A stretch of DNA of 64,000 nt from Aquisalimonas sp. 2447 (GTDB lineage: Bacteria > Pseudomonadota > Gammaproteobacteria > Nitrococcales > Aquisalimonadaceae). The notes under the pieces are model-generated. The model made no database searches. It worked only from the letters and a program-made list of their open reading frames with translations, and had not been told where the DNA came from. The position numbers and the translations under genes are program-made. Positions 25,375 to 36,200 of this stretch are shown here, piece by piece. Positions within the stretch are counted from its first letter, which is position 1. Each line of letters starts with the position of its first letter. The stretch is from assembly GCF_012044895.1 (NCBI RefSeq), contig NZ_CP050695.1:836501-900500 (forward strand), read 5' to 3'.

Positions 25375-27825
25375 TCAGCCTTTCTTTTCGCCTCGCGATT
25401 CCAGATCGACTGAACCCTTTGGCGGATAGTCCAGTTGGTCTCGTAATTCCTTGCGCGCTTTAACGCCGAGGTTCGGAAAAGGCAGTGCATCACCATCACG
25501 CAGCTCGCGAACGATTTGCTCGGCACGCTCAGTGCTTTCCTCATCAATCCCGCCGTCACGGGCTAGATAATTGACAACCGACGGGAAGGCAACCCCGGTT
25601 CCCGATTCTTCGACAATGTCGATCAGGCGCAGAAAAACATCTTCCTGAACGGCAAGGAATTCGTTCCAGTCATTGGTTTTGACATAGGCAAAGATTTCTA
25701 TGTCAACCGAGTGTTCACCAAAACCAAGGAATCGAGCCCTTGACGGTTCAGGTGTAATCATCGGGTGCTTCAGAAGTAGAATGCGAATCTCGGTCAGTAC
25801 CCAGCGTAACTGGTCAGGTGTTGTTTCGTAGCGCAGCCCAATCGTTTTGCGCAGGAGTATTCTGTCGCGCCTGGTCAGATTCTCGATATTAAGGTTGATG
25901 AATTCAGCATTTGGAATTGTGATGATGGTTCTATCCAGGGAACGCAACTTCACCGATCGCAAGCCGATGCCCTCGATAACGCCCAGATGCTCCCCTACTT
26001 GGCAAAAGTCTCCCGCCTCCACGGGTTTGTCAGCAAACAGTGTGAGGCCGCCAATCAGGTTTTCCAGAGTGCTGCGTGCTGCCAGAGCCACGGCCAGGCC
26101 GCCGATACCCAGCCCGGCAATCACGCCTTGATAGGGTATGGAAAGAACCTCGGCGAGGAATAGAATAGCGCCAATGATAACAGCCAGTTTGGCGATAGAA
26201 GTGGCCAAAGAGCGAAGAATTTGATCTTGCGTGGCGCGTAATTCAAGAAACTCATTGATCTTGTCTACAAAGTTATACGCGAGCCAGCCTCCAATAATCG
26301 ATAGAATCACACTGAAGAAAACGCGCAAGGGTATATCGACCGATTGGGGGAGGCCCAGACTCTGGACTGCGAATAGCCCGATAGCTGCAACGAAGACCAG
26401 GCGTAATGGCCAGATAAAGCGGACGGCAGCAGAGAGGGAATGCTCGTCCTCATGCGTTTGTAGCCGGAGGACTTTGGCGGCACCCCAGGTGAGCACCCAA
26501 CCCAGGGGAAGAGCCATGAGGAGCCATAGCGTCAAGGCGAGCCATTGCCAAAGCTCCACGCCTGCGCGCGTCTCTTGAAGCAGGTCTCGGTGGAGGCCGC
26601 GAACCTGATTACGCAATTGGAAAAAGGTTGTGGGTTGGTGGGCGCGCTCCTTATCGCCGAGCAGCGGCATATCCTCCAACGCCATGAACAGCTGGCGCGC
26701 GCTGTCCATGGTGTCGGCACTGAACTGCCATTGGACGGACCCGTCTTCCCGCTCAGACGGCACGATCTCCACAAGCCCGGTCGGGTGAAGAAAATGAACG
26801 TACCGCCCGCGCCGTTCCGGGTTATCCGGTATTTCCTGGCGTAACGGGCGTCCGATACGGTAAAGCACTTCAATGAGATACTCCCCGAGCAGGGCGCCTT
26901 CTTCGTTGCGTATCGCAGCCGGTATCCGGGACAGATCCATGGTTTCCAGAAACAGCTCGGTATTCTTTTTTTCAGCCTGGTCCCAGTACTCGATGAAGGT
27001 CCGCATTGTGGCTCGGGGCGAGCCGAGTTCACGATGGGCGCGTGAATGCGGGACCACCCCTCCGTGGATCGCCGTCAGTTCCTCCAATGATTCACGCATC
27101 TCGCCTTCCGGCGGGATCACCAGGCGCCATGCAGGCCCACTTCGTTCGTCGCCGGCATCCACGGCTCTAAAAGTCACCGGATAACTCAGGTTGCTACCCG
27201 CCTGAGTCAGTTCAACCGTGTAATCTGTCTCGCCAGTGATGTCCCCGATTGGGCGCAGTTCCCAGATGCGAAACGTCAGGCGGTCAACGATCTGGAAAAA
27301 CAAGCGTGTCAGATCGATGCGTTGATAGGGCGTCAGCTCCTCCCCGTTGGCCGAAAAGTCCAGCAGGGGAAGGACAATGCCCAGCCGATCGCTTCGGCCT
27401 TCCCCCGCCTTGTTCCCGGCCCGAACAAAGGACTCCAGCGTTCGCTCCGGGCTTGACATGTCGAGTTCGCCAAAAAAGGCACTCGCCATATCGATCTGCG
27501 TGCGCGCACCGGTCCACCACTCTCCCGTGCCGAAGCGCCCCATGAACGTTTGTTGGTCCGGCGACATGACGAAGGTGAAAACCCCTTCGCCAGCGGCATC
27601 CATCCAGGTCCCGTTGAGCTGAGTGCCGTCGATGCGACCCTCGATAACACCCTCGAATCCGGGATAGGTTCCGACAACATCCTTGCCGTCCTGGTGTAGT
27701 TCCACCACCGCGCCGCCACCGCGCCACTGCGTGTCCCATACCCCCGTCCAGTCCTGCATCTCGTCCGCTGTTGCCGGAGACACCAGAGTTAGCAGGGCCA
27801 TGAATGCAATCAGAATGTTTTTCAT
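25375..27825 (-). CDS. Large MscS-family mechanosensitive channel with N-terminal lipocalin-like domain
   Basis: The 816-residue product has a signal peptide (residues 1-20) and a beta-rich domain (about 24-110: WTGVWDTQWRGGGAVVELHQ, and GTYPGFEGVIEGRIDG). An extended periplasmic region follows to about 400, then five or so membrane segments (about 415-600). The MscS pore helix and beta domain come next: AGLGIGGLAVALAARSTLEN, DFCQVGEHLGVIEGIGLRS, and RTIITIPNAEFINLNIEN. The protein releases solutes upon hypo-osmotic shock. It lies three bases after a barrel gene, fits with the betaine uptake genes downstream, and may use the periplasmic domain as a sensor. Confidence 0.88.
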   Translation of the reverse strand: MKNILIAFMALLTLVSPATADEMQDWTGVWDTQWRGGGAVVELHQDGKDVVGTYPGFEGVIEGRIDGTQLNGTWMDAAGEGVFTFVMSPDQQTFMGRFGTGEWWTGARTQIDMASAFFGELDMSSPERTLESFVRAGNKAGEGRSDRLGIVLPLLDFSANGEELTPYQRIDLTRLFFQIVDRLTFRIWELRPIGDITGETDYTVELTQAGSNLSYPVTFRAVDAGDERSGPAWRLVIPPEGEMRESLEELTAIHGGVVPHSRAHRELGSPRATMRTFIEYWDQAEKKNTELFLETMDLSRIPAAIRNEEGALLGEYLIEVLYRIGRPLRQEIPDNPERRGRYVHFLHPTGLVEIVPSEREDGSVQWQFSADTMDSARQLFMALEDMPLLGDKERAHQPTTFFQLRNQVRGLHRDLLQETRAGVELWQWLALTLWLLMALPLGWVLTWGAAKVLRLQTHEDEHSLSAAVRFIWPLRLVFVAAIGLFAVQSLGLPQSVDIPLRVFFSVILSIIGGWLAYNFVDKINEFLELRATQDQILRSLATSIAKLAVIIGAILFLAEVLSIPYQGVIAGLGIGGLAVALAARSTLENLIGGLTLFADKPVEAGDFCQVGEHLGVIEGIGLRSVKLRSLDRTIITIPNAEFINLNIENLTRRDRILLRKTIGLRYETTPDQLRWVLTEIRILLLKHPMITPEPSRARFLGFGEHSVDIEIFAYVKTNDWNEFLAVQEDVFLRLIDIVEESGTGVAFPSVVNYLARDGGIDEESTERAEQIVRELRDGDALPFPNLGVKARKELRDQLDYPPKGSVDLESRGEKKG

Positions 27826-27828
27826 GGG

Positions 27829-28746
27829 TTATCGCGATTTGTGCAGGAGTTGCAACATGAAATACTGGATATCGGAGGCGCCTCCGTCCTCCAGCACTTC
27901 GTTCTGGTAGGTAACAATCGCCGCGCCGCCCGACCATGTTGGAAATCCCCCGCCTACTGCCAGGCGCAGGCTCCGCCGGGAGTCCTCAACCCGCTCGCCA
28001 TCAATCGACGTCCGGCCACCGGCACTCGCTATCAGCCCGCCGCTGAGCCAGGCTGAGCCGGCGACATTGCGACTGTAGTGGGCCTCCAGGCCCCACATTG
28101 GCTGCTGGCGCAGTGTCCCGCCGCCGGCGATATCACTGTTGCTGGTGAATAGCCTCACGCTTGGATAGAAGTCCCACCAGGAATAGCCATCATTACGCGT
28201 GATGCTGTAGTTGAGGGTCGACTTCAATGCCCACCGGTTGGCGCCGATGTTGACGGGTGAATCCGAGTCATAGGCCCCGGTTGGTGTGGTGAGGGCGAAG
28301 TGCAGGCCCGCGTAATCCCCGGGCGTATGCTGGCGAAACCGCTCGCGTGGCAACGCGGGTGCGCCGAACAGGTTATAATCGAAGGTCAGGACGATGTCAC
28401 CGCGGTCCTGCTCATCCACCAGGACTTGATCCGTGTCGGTTTCGTAGGACAGCAGCGAGGTCCAGGGCAGAGACACGCCGAAGCCACCGGTCCGCCCGTT
28501 GATCGAGGTGATGTAGCTATAACTCAGGCTCACGGTCTGGTTCCGAGATTGGATGGTGTCATCCCCGATCGCCGGATCTGCCCACGTCGCCGAGCGGACT
28601 CCGTTGAAGGTCATGGTGAAAAGATGCGTATCGACGGGTGTATTGATGTAGTAGCGCCCCACCTGTCCAATCGCCTGCGAGTGGGGTAGCAGCAGGAGAG
28701 GCATCGCAACGATTGTCAGGCGAAGAGGAGCAGGCCAAAACGCCAT
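27829..28746 (-). CDS. Outer-membrane beta-barrel protein (phenol-degradation MetA-like family)
   Basis: The 305-residue product has a signal peptide (ending SQAIGQ). The mature chain alternates polar and hydrophobic residues in strands (for example NQTVSLSYSYIT, GFGVSLPWTSL, DIVLTFDYNLF) and ends with a barrel-like strand and a basic tail. The length and the N-terminal sequence resemble the 'MetA-pathway of phenol degradation' group of presumed hydrophobic-substrate porins. It abuts the next barrel gene, sharing no bases. Confidence 0.68.
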   Translation of the reverse strand: MAFWPAPLRLTIVAMPLLLLPHSQAIGQVGRYYINTPVDTHLFTMTFNGVRSATWADPAIGDDTIQSRNQTVSLSYSYITSINGRTGGFGVSLPWTSLLSYETDTDQVLVDEQDRGDIVLTFDYNLFGAPALPRERFRQHTPGDYAGLHFALTTPTGAYDSDSPVNIGANRWALKSTLNYSITRNDGYSWWDFYPSVRLFTSNSDIAGGGTLRQQPMWGLEAHYSRNVAGSAWLSGGLIASAGGRTSIDGERVEDSRRSLRLAVGGGFPTWSGGAAIVTYQNEVLEDGGASDIQYFMLQLLHKSR

Positions 28747-29520
28747 CTAACTACCCGGAACCAACATGGAAAAACCCAGGCGGACGGTCCACTTCGGCAG
28801 CCCCTGCTGGTCGCGGAGGTTGTGCTCCGGGTTGATCGACCACTTCACCGACTGGCCACCCAGACTCGTCACCTTGCTGAGTAGCAGACCGACGGGCAGA
28901 TTCACGAAGGCACTGCGCTGCCAGTCATACGTCCATTGGGCATCCCCGGTGGCAACCGCCCAGCCATTGCCCAACTGATAGGCGATAACGGGTTGCAAGC
29001 TGCTGATGCCGATGTCATCCCCGAACAGGTTCTGGTTGAACAGGCCATAGGTCCAGCGTTCGTGCGAGGCGACGAACCCCGCTGCCGGCCCCAGCGCGAA
29101 GGTGTCCGAGTTGCCATCCTTGCCCGGAAAGAGCTGCGCGACCGGCCCTACGCCCCAGCGGCCCCATGGCTGATCGAAGACCGTCAGATTGAAGACCGTG
29201 ACATCGGCAAGCCCATTGGTTGCTGGCCCACTGTTGGTGTAGTTAACCGTCGTGCGCAGAATATTGCTGGTATTCCACGCGCGGAATGGCAGGACCGTCT
29301 GGAACTGGCTGAGGTCCGCGTTAGCATCGCGTCCGTGAAACTCCGGGATCCTCGTATAGCGGAGGTTGAGCGACATCAGCGATGCCGTCGGGTCGGCCGC
29401 CTTCCTGGCCAGTTCCTCGGTATCGTCAGCAAAGCCAGCGGGGGCTGCGACCGCAATTGCGATCGCCAGCCCCCCCCTAGCAAGGCCCTGTCGAGAAGCG
29501 CTTTCGACGGGTCTCTTCAT
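28747..29520 (-). CDS. Outer-membrane protein, putative barrel porin
   Basis: The 257-residue product has a signal peptide (ending APAGFADD). Beta-barrel-like strands make up the mature part (SLMSLNLRYTRIPEF, ILRTTVNYTNSGP, VTVFNLTVFDQPWGRWGVGP), and the C-terminal strand VRLGFSMLV is near the end. It is directly upstream of the second barrel gene. Such pairs are often channels for organic compounds, but the substrate is unknown. Confidence 0.65.
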   Translation of the reverse strand: MKRPVESASRQGLARGGLAIAIAVAAPAGFADDTEELARKAADPTASLMSLNLRYTRIPEFHGRDANADLSQFQTVLPFRAWNTSNILRTTVNYTNSGPATNGLADVTVFNLTVFDQPWGRWGVGPVAQLFPGKDGNSDTFALGPAAGFVASHERWTYGLFNQNLFGDDIGISSLQPVIAYQLGNGWAVATGDAQWTYDWQRSAFVNLPVGLLLSKVTSLGGQSVKWSINPEHNLRDQQGLPKWTVRLGFSMLVPGS

Positions 29521-29544
29521 CCAATGACTCCTCCAGGTTCAAGC

Positions 29545-30831
29545 TCAGTCCCTGGACTCGCGTTCCCAGGGCTTCCAAGGCCCGTCCGGGTCTTCCGGCA
29601 GACTCCGCGAGATCGGCGGGCCAAGGGAGCCGTCTGAGCCATCGGGATAGGGATCGGTGAGCATGATCATCTCGGTGAAGCCCGTGGCCACGATCGGCCC
29701 GTCGGGTCCACCCTCCCGCAACTGGATCACCCCTTCGATGTACGGCCCACCAAAGCCCATTCCCTCCTGCTCAGGGAAAGTCGGCTCGTACCAGTACGTG
29801 CCGTGTGGTGTCTCGATCCGGCCATACCAGGGGTACTCTTTGCCCGACTTTTCCGACGTCCACATCCGCTCGGGGATCAGCTTGAAGGCCGGGCCGAAGT
29901 GATAGCTTCGCTCGAAGGTCTCACCATCCATGAACAGGTAGCGGTTTACCTCGTAATGCGGGTTCCGGAAATTAAGGCCCTCGTAGTACTGGCGGAACGT
30001 CATCAGGTCGCCATTATCGAAACGGAACCACGCCCAGAAATAGCGGTATTGCAGCGTGTTGCGGAAGTTGCCCCACTGATGCTCAAACCACCCGGTGCCT
30101 TCGAAGCGAACCGTGCGACCGCCCACTTCTATCTCGCCCGAAGTGGCCATGTTGGGCGCAGTGTAATAGTAGGTCAGGCCGTACATGGTCTCCGGGTTTT
30201 GCCGCTGTTGCGGATCGAACCCGATGCTTTCCAGCCCCCAGTAGGCCATGGGCACGTACCCCGGCGCTTCAAGCTCGGCTGTCATGTCAAGTTTGAAGGG
30301 TGCGTTCCACTCGTCCTCCTTGGTGTTATAGCCCGAAAACTGCCATGTCTCCGTCGCGTGGGTGTAAGCGGTCGTGAATCCGTTCTTGCCGTCGTCGATC
30401 TCGTAGCGGAAGTGGAAGTCCTCGGCGTCCGGCGCCGACCCCTCCGTGGTCATCGGTCCTGTGACGTAGAGAAGCGCGGTGTGGAACTCGCCGGTGTCGA
30501 GGTTGTGGAAGGCGAACAGGACGTTGTGCAGCGGGTGGCCGTCCTCTTCCATCCAGCCCTGGCTCAGCGGCACCCAGAACACGGATACGCGTTCGTCGGT
30601 CTCCACGTCGCGGCCGAGGACGGTGATGTAATGCCACTCGTTGAAGTCGTTCTTCTGGTAGAAATCACCGCCGTGCCAGGCATGATCCCGGGGCAACTGA
30701 TAGAGAGCCTGGCCGGTTTCTGTCTCCACGCCTGGGCCTTCGAATGGCGGCGGCATTTCAGCGCTTGCGGTATATAGAACCCCCCCGAGCAGGAAAGCTG
30801 CCGCGGCCATGATTGTTTTTTGACTCATCAT
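29545..30831 (-). CDS. AttH/CrtC lipocalin-like secreted protein
   Basis: The 428-residue product has a signal peptide (ending TASAEMPP). A double lipocalin-type domain follows, with FEGTGWFEHQWGNFRN and FWAWFRFDNGDLMTFRQY, motifs of the AttH/CrtC family (carotenoid 1,2-hydratase and related lipid-modifying or lipid-binding proteins). ATG at 30831 has a GAGG site upstream; a second ATG follows at once and either may be used. It is the first gene of the operon that continues with the barrels and MscS, and lies divergent to the AraC regulator at 31078. Confidence 0.78.
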   Translation of the reverse strand: MMSQKTIMAAAAFLLGGVLYTASAEMPPPFEGPGVETETGQALYQLPRDHAWHGGDFYQKNDFNEWHYITVLGRDVETDERVSVFWVPLSQGWMEEDGHPLHNVLFAFHNLDTGEFHTALLYVTGPMTTEGSAPDAEDFHFRYEIDDGKNGFTTAYTHATETWQFSGYNTKEDEWNAPFKLDMTAELEAPGYVPMAYWGLESIGFDPQQRQNPETMYGLTYYYTAPNMATSGEIEVGGRTVRFEGTGWFEHQWGNFRNTLQYRYFWAWFRFDNGDLMTFRQYYEGLNFRNPHYEVNRYLFMDGETFERSYHFGPAFKLIPERMWTSEKSGKEYPWYGRIETPHGTYWYEPTFPEQEGMGFGGPYIEGVIQLREGGPDGPIVATGFTEMIMLTDPYPDGSDGSLGPPISRSLPEDPDGPWKPWERESRD

Positions 30832-31077
30832 GCGTCCTCTTCGTTCTGGAACATCACTCGTACGATCTTCATGAAACCCAGCGGGCAAACCGGAATGACT
30901 CTCGCGCAGGCGTAGAACAGAACCGACGCGTCGCAACTTTTTTCAGGCTAGCCGGGAATCGGCGCCTGGCGTAGTCTAAAAAGTGCAGGATTCAGGGAGG
31001 CACTGATTTTCTCGTTGCTTGCCGTTCCGACAGCGGGCACGAGTTGCGATACTACGTCCTGGCACTAAGTCACACTG

Positions 31078-32088
31078 ATGGATCATCTGTTGAGCGGCGA
31101 CGAGAGAGAAACAGTGAGCAGCATCCGACGAACTCACTTCCAGTCTGTTGAGGAGTTCGAGGCGGCCTTGCGGTCGGTTTGGGACGTTGAGATTACCCAG
31201 GCCGAGGCTGGGCCGGGCGCCGCCACCTTATGGTCGACGACGACGGCGGGCTGTCTTGTTTACGGTGGCGCCGGAAACCGCGCAATGGTCTATTCGGGGC
31301 GGCGCTCCGAGGGCTATTGGACCTTGACACCGATTACACGTCTCTCTGCGTGTGGGCGTTATCGCGGACAAGTTCTAGAGGACGGAGATCTCTTGTTTCT
31401 CGACCCCGGCGGCGAGGTCTTTCAACAAACCCGCGAGGGCCACCGTCAGCACGCAATCTCGATCCCGGTGACCATGGCGGAACGGATTGTTGCTTCGGAA
31501 CACGGCCTGCCCCCGGAATCCATAGTCCGGCAATGGTCTCGGAAAAAAGCACCGCGAGCGTCGGCGCGGCTTGAGCGCCTGCTGGTGCAGTTATTATCGG
31601 GGAAAATGTCAGCTTGCACCGGAACGCATTTTGACGAGCCGGAGCTGGTCGGGCAGGTGATTGCTGAGACGCTATCCGGAAGCGCGCCTCAAACCCTTCG
31701 TTCTTCACTTGCCAATCGACGCCGTATTGTCTCCCAGGCAGAGGAGCTGATTCGCACTCGCCTCAACCATCCCCCTAATGTCACCGAGCTCTGCGAGGCG
31801 ACCTATGCCAGCCGTCGTCTATTGTTTAACGCATTCAATGAATTGTTGGGACGATCTCCGATCGCTCACATCAGGATCCTGCGGCTCCATGCCGCACGCC
31901 GCAGGATACGATCCGGTGCAAATGAAACGGGCATCCAGGAAATCGCTACGGAACTAGGTTTTTCGCATCCGGGACAATTCGCGATTGATTATTCGCGATG
32001 TTTCGGTGAATCGCCGAGCCACACACGCCGTTTCTGGCAGGGCATTTACTTTGCCAAAGAGTCGGTGCTGGCGAAGAAAACGGGATAA
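31078..32088 (+). CDS. AraC-family transcriptional regulator
   Basis: The 336-residue product has an N-terminal effector domain (residues 15-220, no clear cupin motif) and a C-terminal double helix-turn-helix (about 225-325: NVTELCEATYASRRLLFNAFNELLGRSP, then the second motif GIQEIATELGFSHPGQFAIDY, read in two parts). It is divergent from the lipocalin-barrel-MscS operon and 34 bases upstream of the RND genes, so either unit could be its target. The effector is unknown. Confidence 0.87.
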   Translation: MDHLLSGDERETVSSIRRTHFQSVEEFEAALRSVWDVEITQAEAGPGAATLWSTTTAGCLVYGGAGNRAMVYSGRRSEGYWTLTPITRLSACGRYRGQVLEDGDLLFLDPGGEVFQQTREGHRQHAISIPVTMAERIVASEHGLPPESIVRQWSRKKAPRASARLERLLVQLLSGKMSACTGTHFDEPELVGQVIAETLSGSAPQTLRSSLANRRRIVSQAEELIRTRLNHPPNVTELCEATYASRRLLFNAFNELLGRSPIAHIRILRLHAARRRIRSGANETGIQEIATELGFSHPGQFAIDYSRCFGESPSHTRRFWQGIYFAKESVLAKKTG

Positions 32089-32122
32089 ACATACCGCATC
32101 ATTATTCCCTGGATGACTCTTT

Positions 32123-33271
32123 ATGAAAGCAAGGTTGATCGCCGTGCTCTGCATGAGTTCGCTTCTCGCGGGCTGCAGTCCCGAAGAAGACGTTCCGGAA
32201 GTGACGCCGGTGGGAATTGGCGTCTACGAACTCACGGAGTCCGAGATCAGGCAGCAGTGGCACGTGGTTGGCCGCACCCAGGCTGTTGAGTCGGTGGCGA
32301 TCCGGGCGCGCATTGAAGGTGAAGTGAACGAGGTGCTGTTTCAGCGTGGTGGTCGGGTCGATGCCGGTGAGGTTCTGTTCCGTCTCAACGATGACATGGC
32401 TCGGGAGCAGGTGCGGCGTGCAGAGGCACAAGTCAACTCTCGGCGCAGCGCCAACACGCTGGCCCAAAGCAACTTTCAACGGGGGCTTGAACTGCGCGCA
32501 GAAGGATATCTGTCGACCGCAGATCTCGATCGCCTAAGGAACGAAGCCGAACAGGCGGAATCGGCACTAGAGGATGCCGAAGCGGCACTCCGGCAGAGCC
32601 GGCTCAATCTGGACTACACAGTAATCCGAGCCCCAATCAGCGGGCGCGCCGGAGACACAAGGGTGACGCTGGGTGACCTCGTGAGCCCCGCGTCAGGGGT
32701 GCTGCTCGAGATCATTGACCCTGATCCCATCCGCGTCCAGTTCCAGCTTACCGATCGCGAGTTCTCGGAGTTGTCGCATATGCGGGATCAGGCTCAGAGG
32801 GCGATCGGGTTGGATGCTTTTGCGCTGCTGGACGGGCATCGACGGCATCCGTTTCCCGGCATCATCGAGTTTGTCGACATTGTCGTACAGGAGACAACGG
32901 GAACGGTCGCAGCCACGGCGAGCTTCGCGAATCCGGAGGAGACGCTGCTTCCGGGACAGTTCGTAACCCTTCTGATTGAGCGTTCCGACCCCGTTCCCGG
33001 TCTGCTGGTGCCCGAGCAGGCCGTGCAGCGTAATCAGCTTGGTCCGTTCGTCATGCGGGTTGGACCAGACGGCACGGTCAGTCAAAGACAACTCACCCTC
33101 GGCTCGCGCTACGGCTCTGCCTGGCAGGTCGAGGACGGATTGCAGGTCGGGGATCTGGTCGTGGTGGAAGGCCTGCAGAAAATCCGACCTGACATGCCAG
33201 CCCAGTTAAGTTATTACGACCGGGATCCGGAAACCGGACTTTTGGCGCCTCGGGAGATGATCCAGCCGTGA
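32123..33271 (+). CDS. RND efflux periplasmic adaptor (MFP) lipoprotein
   Basis: The 382-residue product has a lipoprotein signal (SSLLAGC, Cys 18). The barrel-sandwich part is HVVGRTQAVESVAIRARIEG and further, the helical hairpin includes RREQ-like EQVRRAEAQVNSRRSAN, and the motif YTVIRAPISGRAG closes the lipoyl half. It bridges the RND pump to an outer-membrane factor. No outer-membrane factor gene follows in the window. It overlaps the permease gene by four bases. Confidence 0.92.
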   Translation: MKARLIAVLCMSSLLAGCSPEEDVPEVTPVGIGVYELTESEIRQQWHVVGRTQAVESVAIRARIEGEVNEVLFQRGGRVDAGEVLFRLNDDMAREQVRRAEAQVNSRRSANTLAQSNFQRGLELRAEGYLSTADLDRLRNEAEQAESALEDAEAALRQSRLNLDYTVIRAPISGRAGDTRVTLGDLVSPASGVLLEIIDPDPIRVQFQLTDREFSELSHMRDQAQRAIGLDAFALLDGHRRHPFPGIIEFVDIVVQETTGTVAATASFANPEETLLPGQFVTLLIERSDPVPGLLVPEQAVQRNQLGPFVMRVGPDGTVSQRQLTLGSRYGSAWQVEDGLQVGDLVVVEGLQKIRPDMPAQLSYYDRDPETGLLAPREMIQP

Positions 33272-36200
33272 GCGCTTTCTTCCTCAACCGGCCAAAGTTC
33301 GCCTTTGTCCTGTCGATTCTCATCACATTGGCCGGAGTGCTTGCGCTGCAGGTCCTGCCGGTCAATATGTACCCCGATCTCGCCCCACCGCAGGTGCAGG
33401 TGCGTGCGGTTTATCCCGGGGCCAGCGCGGAGGTTGTCGCCGACGCTGTGGTACGGCCTATTGAACAGCGTCTCAATGGCGTCGAGGGCATGATTTACAT
33501 CGAGTCCTCTGCGACCAGTGACGGTGCAGCCAGCATTACGGTCACGTTCGCCACCGGGACCGATTCGGACATGGCCCAGGTCAATGTGCAAAATCGCGTC
33601 AAGCTAGCCGAAAGCCAGTTGCCCGAGCCCGTGCGCCGTGAGGGTGTGGTGGTGCGCAAACAGGCCGGCAACATGCTGATGGGGATTAATCTGGTTTCCG
33701 AGCGCCCCGGTCTGGACGCTCTGTTTCTGAGTAACTACGCCAACACCAGTCTTCTGGAGAATATCGCCCGAGTGCCAGGTGTGGCCGAGGCCAGTGTGCT
33801 TGGCACCAGTGAGTACGCCATGCGTCTCTGGTTGGATCCGGGGCGCATGAACCAGCTTGGCGTCACCGTCGCCGACATCAACGCTGCGGTGCGAGAGCAG
33901 AACCAGATTGTTGCGGCAGGGGCGCTTGGCCAGGAGCCCGCGCCCCCGGGACAGATGTTCACGTTCAATATCCGCAGTGAAGGCCGTCTGAGCGAAGCCG
34001 GTGAATTCGGGCAGACGGTGCTGCGCGTCAGCCCCGAGGGTCGAGTCGTCCGACTCGGCGATGTTGCCAGGATCGAACTGGGGGCGCGATCCTACGCCGC
34101 GACGTCGCAGCTCAATGACCGGGATACCGCCTTTCTTGTCATTTACCAGCTTCCCGATGCCAACGCACTGGATGTCGCTGAACGCGTCCGCGACGAAATG
34201 ACGGCCCTCGCGACGAATTTCCCGGATGGCCTGAGTTACCGGATTCTGTTCGACAGTACGCGGTTCATTGATGAATCCATCAACGAGGTAGTCAACACAC
34301 TATTCGTGGCGGTGGTCCTGGTCGTGCTCGTGGTCTTTCTGTTCCTGCAGAGCCTGCGCGCGACGCTGATTCCGGCTGTCGCCATTCCGGTTTCGCTGAT
34401 CGGCACCTTTGCCTTCATGGTTCTCATGGGGTACTCGATCAACCTGATCACCCTGTTCGGGCTGGTTCTGGCCATCGGCATTGTCGTGGATGACGCCATT
34501 GTGGTGATCGAGAATGTCGACCGCCTGATCAAGGAAAAGGGCCTCGACGTACGAGAAGCAGTAAGTCAGGCCATGCGCGAGATCAGCGCGCCGATCATTT
34601 CCACCACCCTGGTGCTGTTGGCCGTGTTCGTGCCGGTGGCCTTTCTGCCTGGCATCACCGGCGAGCTTTTCCGCCAGTTTGCGGTGACGATCTGCTTTGC
34701 AGTGCTGATTTCATCGGTTTGCGCTCTGACTCTGTCGCCGGCGCTCAGCTCGGTTTTGCTGCGCAAGGAAGCTGAGCCGTTGCGCCTGCTGAGCCCGGTG
34801 GAGTGGTTGCTTCAACGGTTGACTGCGGGCTACAGCTGGCTGATCGGCCGATTGCTCAAGCGCATGCTTGTCGTCGCCGGACTTTTTCTGGCTCTGCTCG
34901 GACTCCTGGGATACCTGGCGGCCACAACCCCGACCGGCTTTGTGCCAGAAGAGGATCAGGGGTTCCTGTTTGTCGATGTGCAGTTGCCGGATGCGGCGTC
35001 GGGCAGCCGAACCGCTGCGGTGATGGAACAGGTTGTTGATGAGGTGTTGCAGGATCCTGCGGTTAGCGACTTCATCAGCGTTAGCGGTTTCTCGCTGCTC
35101 AGTGGCAGTGGCTCGAACATGGGCTTTGGTGTGGTAGTGCTGAAGGACTGGTCTGAGCGCGAATCGGCATCCCTACAACCCGCCGCGGTCGTTCCACGAC
35201 TCAATGCCCGACTATGGGCCATTCCGGCAGCTCGCGTCATGGCTTTCAACGTGCCTGCCATTCCAGGTCTGGGGGTGACGGCCGGGTTTGATCTCAGGTT
35301 GCTGGATTCTGCTGGCGTGCCGCCGGAAGATTTGGCGGCGACGGCTGATAACCTCGTATTCCAGGCCAACCAGCGCGAAGAGATGGTCGGCGTGCGACAC
35401 AACCTTCGCGCCAATGTCCCCATGTTCGATCTGGAGGTCGACCGCGACAAGGCGCAGTTGCTCGGCGTTGATTTCGGCGATGTCTTTCTGACCTTGCAGG
35501 CACAGCTCGGCGGCCTTTATGTCAATGATTTCAATCAGTTCGGCCGAACCTACAGGGTCATGCTCGGATCGGAAGGCGCCTACCGTTCCCGACCAGAGGA
35601 TTTGCGCCATTTCGAGGTTCGCAATAACCGCGGCGAGATGGTGCCCATTGCCGGGATCGCCCGTCTTGAGCCCTCTCAGGGCGCAACGCGTATCGAAGGG
35701 TTCAATTTGAATCGCAGCGTCACGATCAATGGTGAGCCTGCTCCTGGCCTCTCAACCATGGAAAGCGTCGGGGTAATGGAAGAGCTGCTGACGGAACTGC
35801 CGGATGGCTACACGTTTGCCTGGGCTGGCCAGACCTTGCAGGAGCTGGAAGCCGGGAATCTGATCGTTGTCCTCTTTTTGCTGGCCATCGTTGCCGTTTA
35901 CCTGTTCCTGGTGGCCCTGTATGAAAGCTGGACCTTGCCACTTGCGGTCCTACTATCGGTTCCGCTGACTTTCCTGGGCTCCTTCCTGGCTTTTCGCGCT
36001 ACCGGACAGGCGCTGGACATTTATGCCCAGATCGGACTGGTGCTCCTGGTCGCGATGTCGGCCAAGACGGCCATCCTGATTGTGGAGTTCGCAGCCCAGT
36101 TGCGACGCGAGGGCAGGCCCATCCGTACGGCGGCTGCCGACGCCGCGGTGCAACGGTTTCGTGCGGTGCTGATGACCGGGCTCTCGTTCATGCTCGGCGT

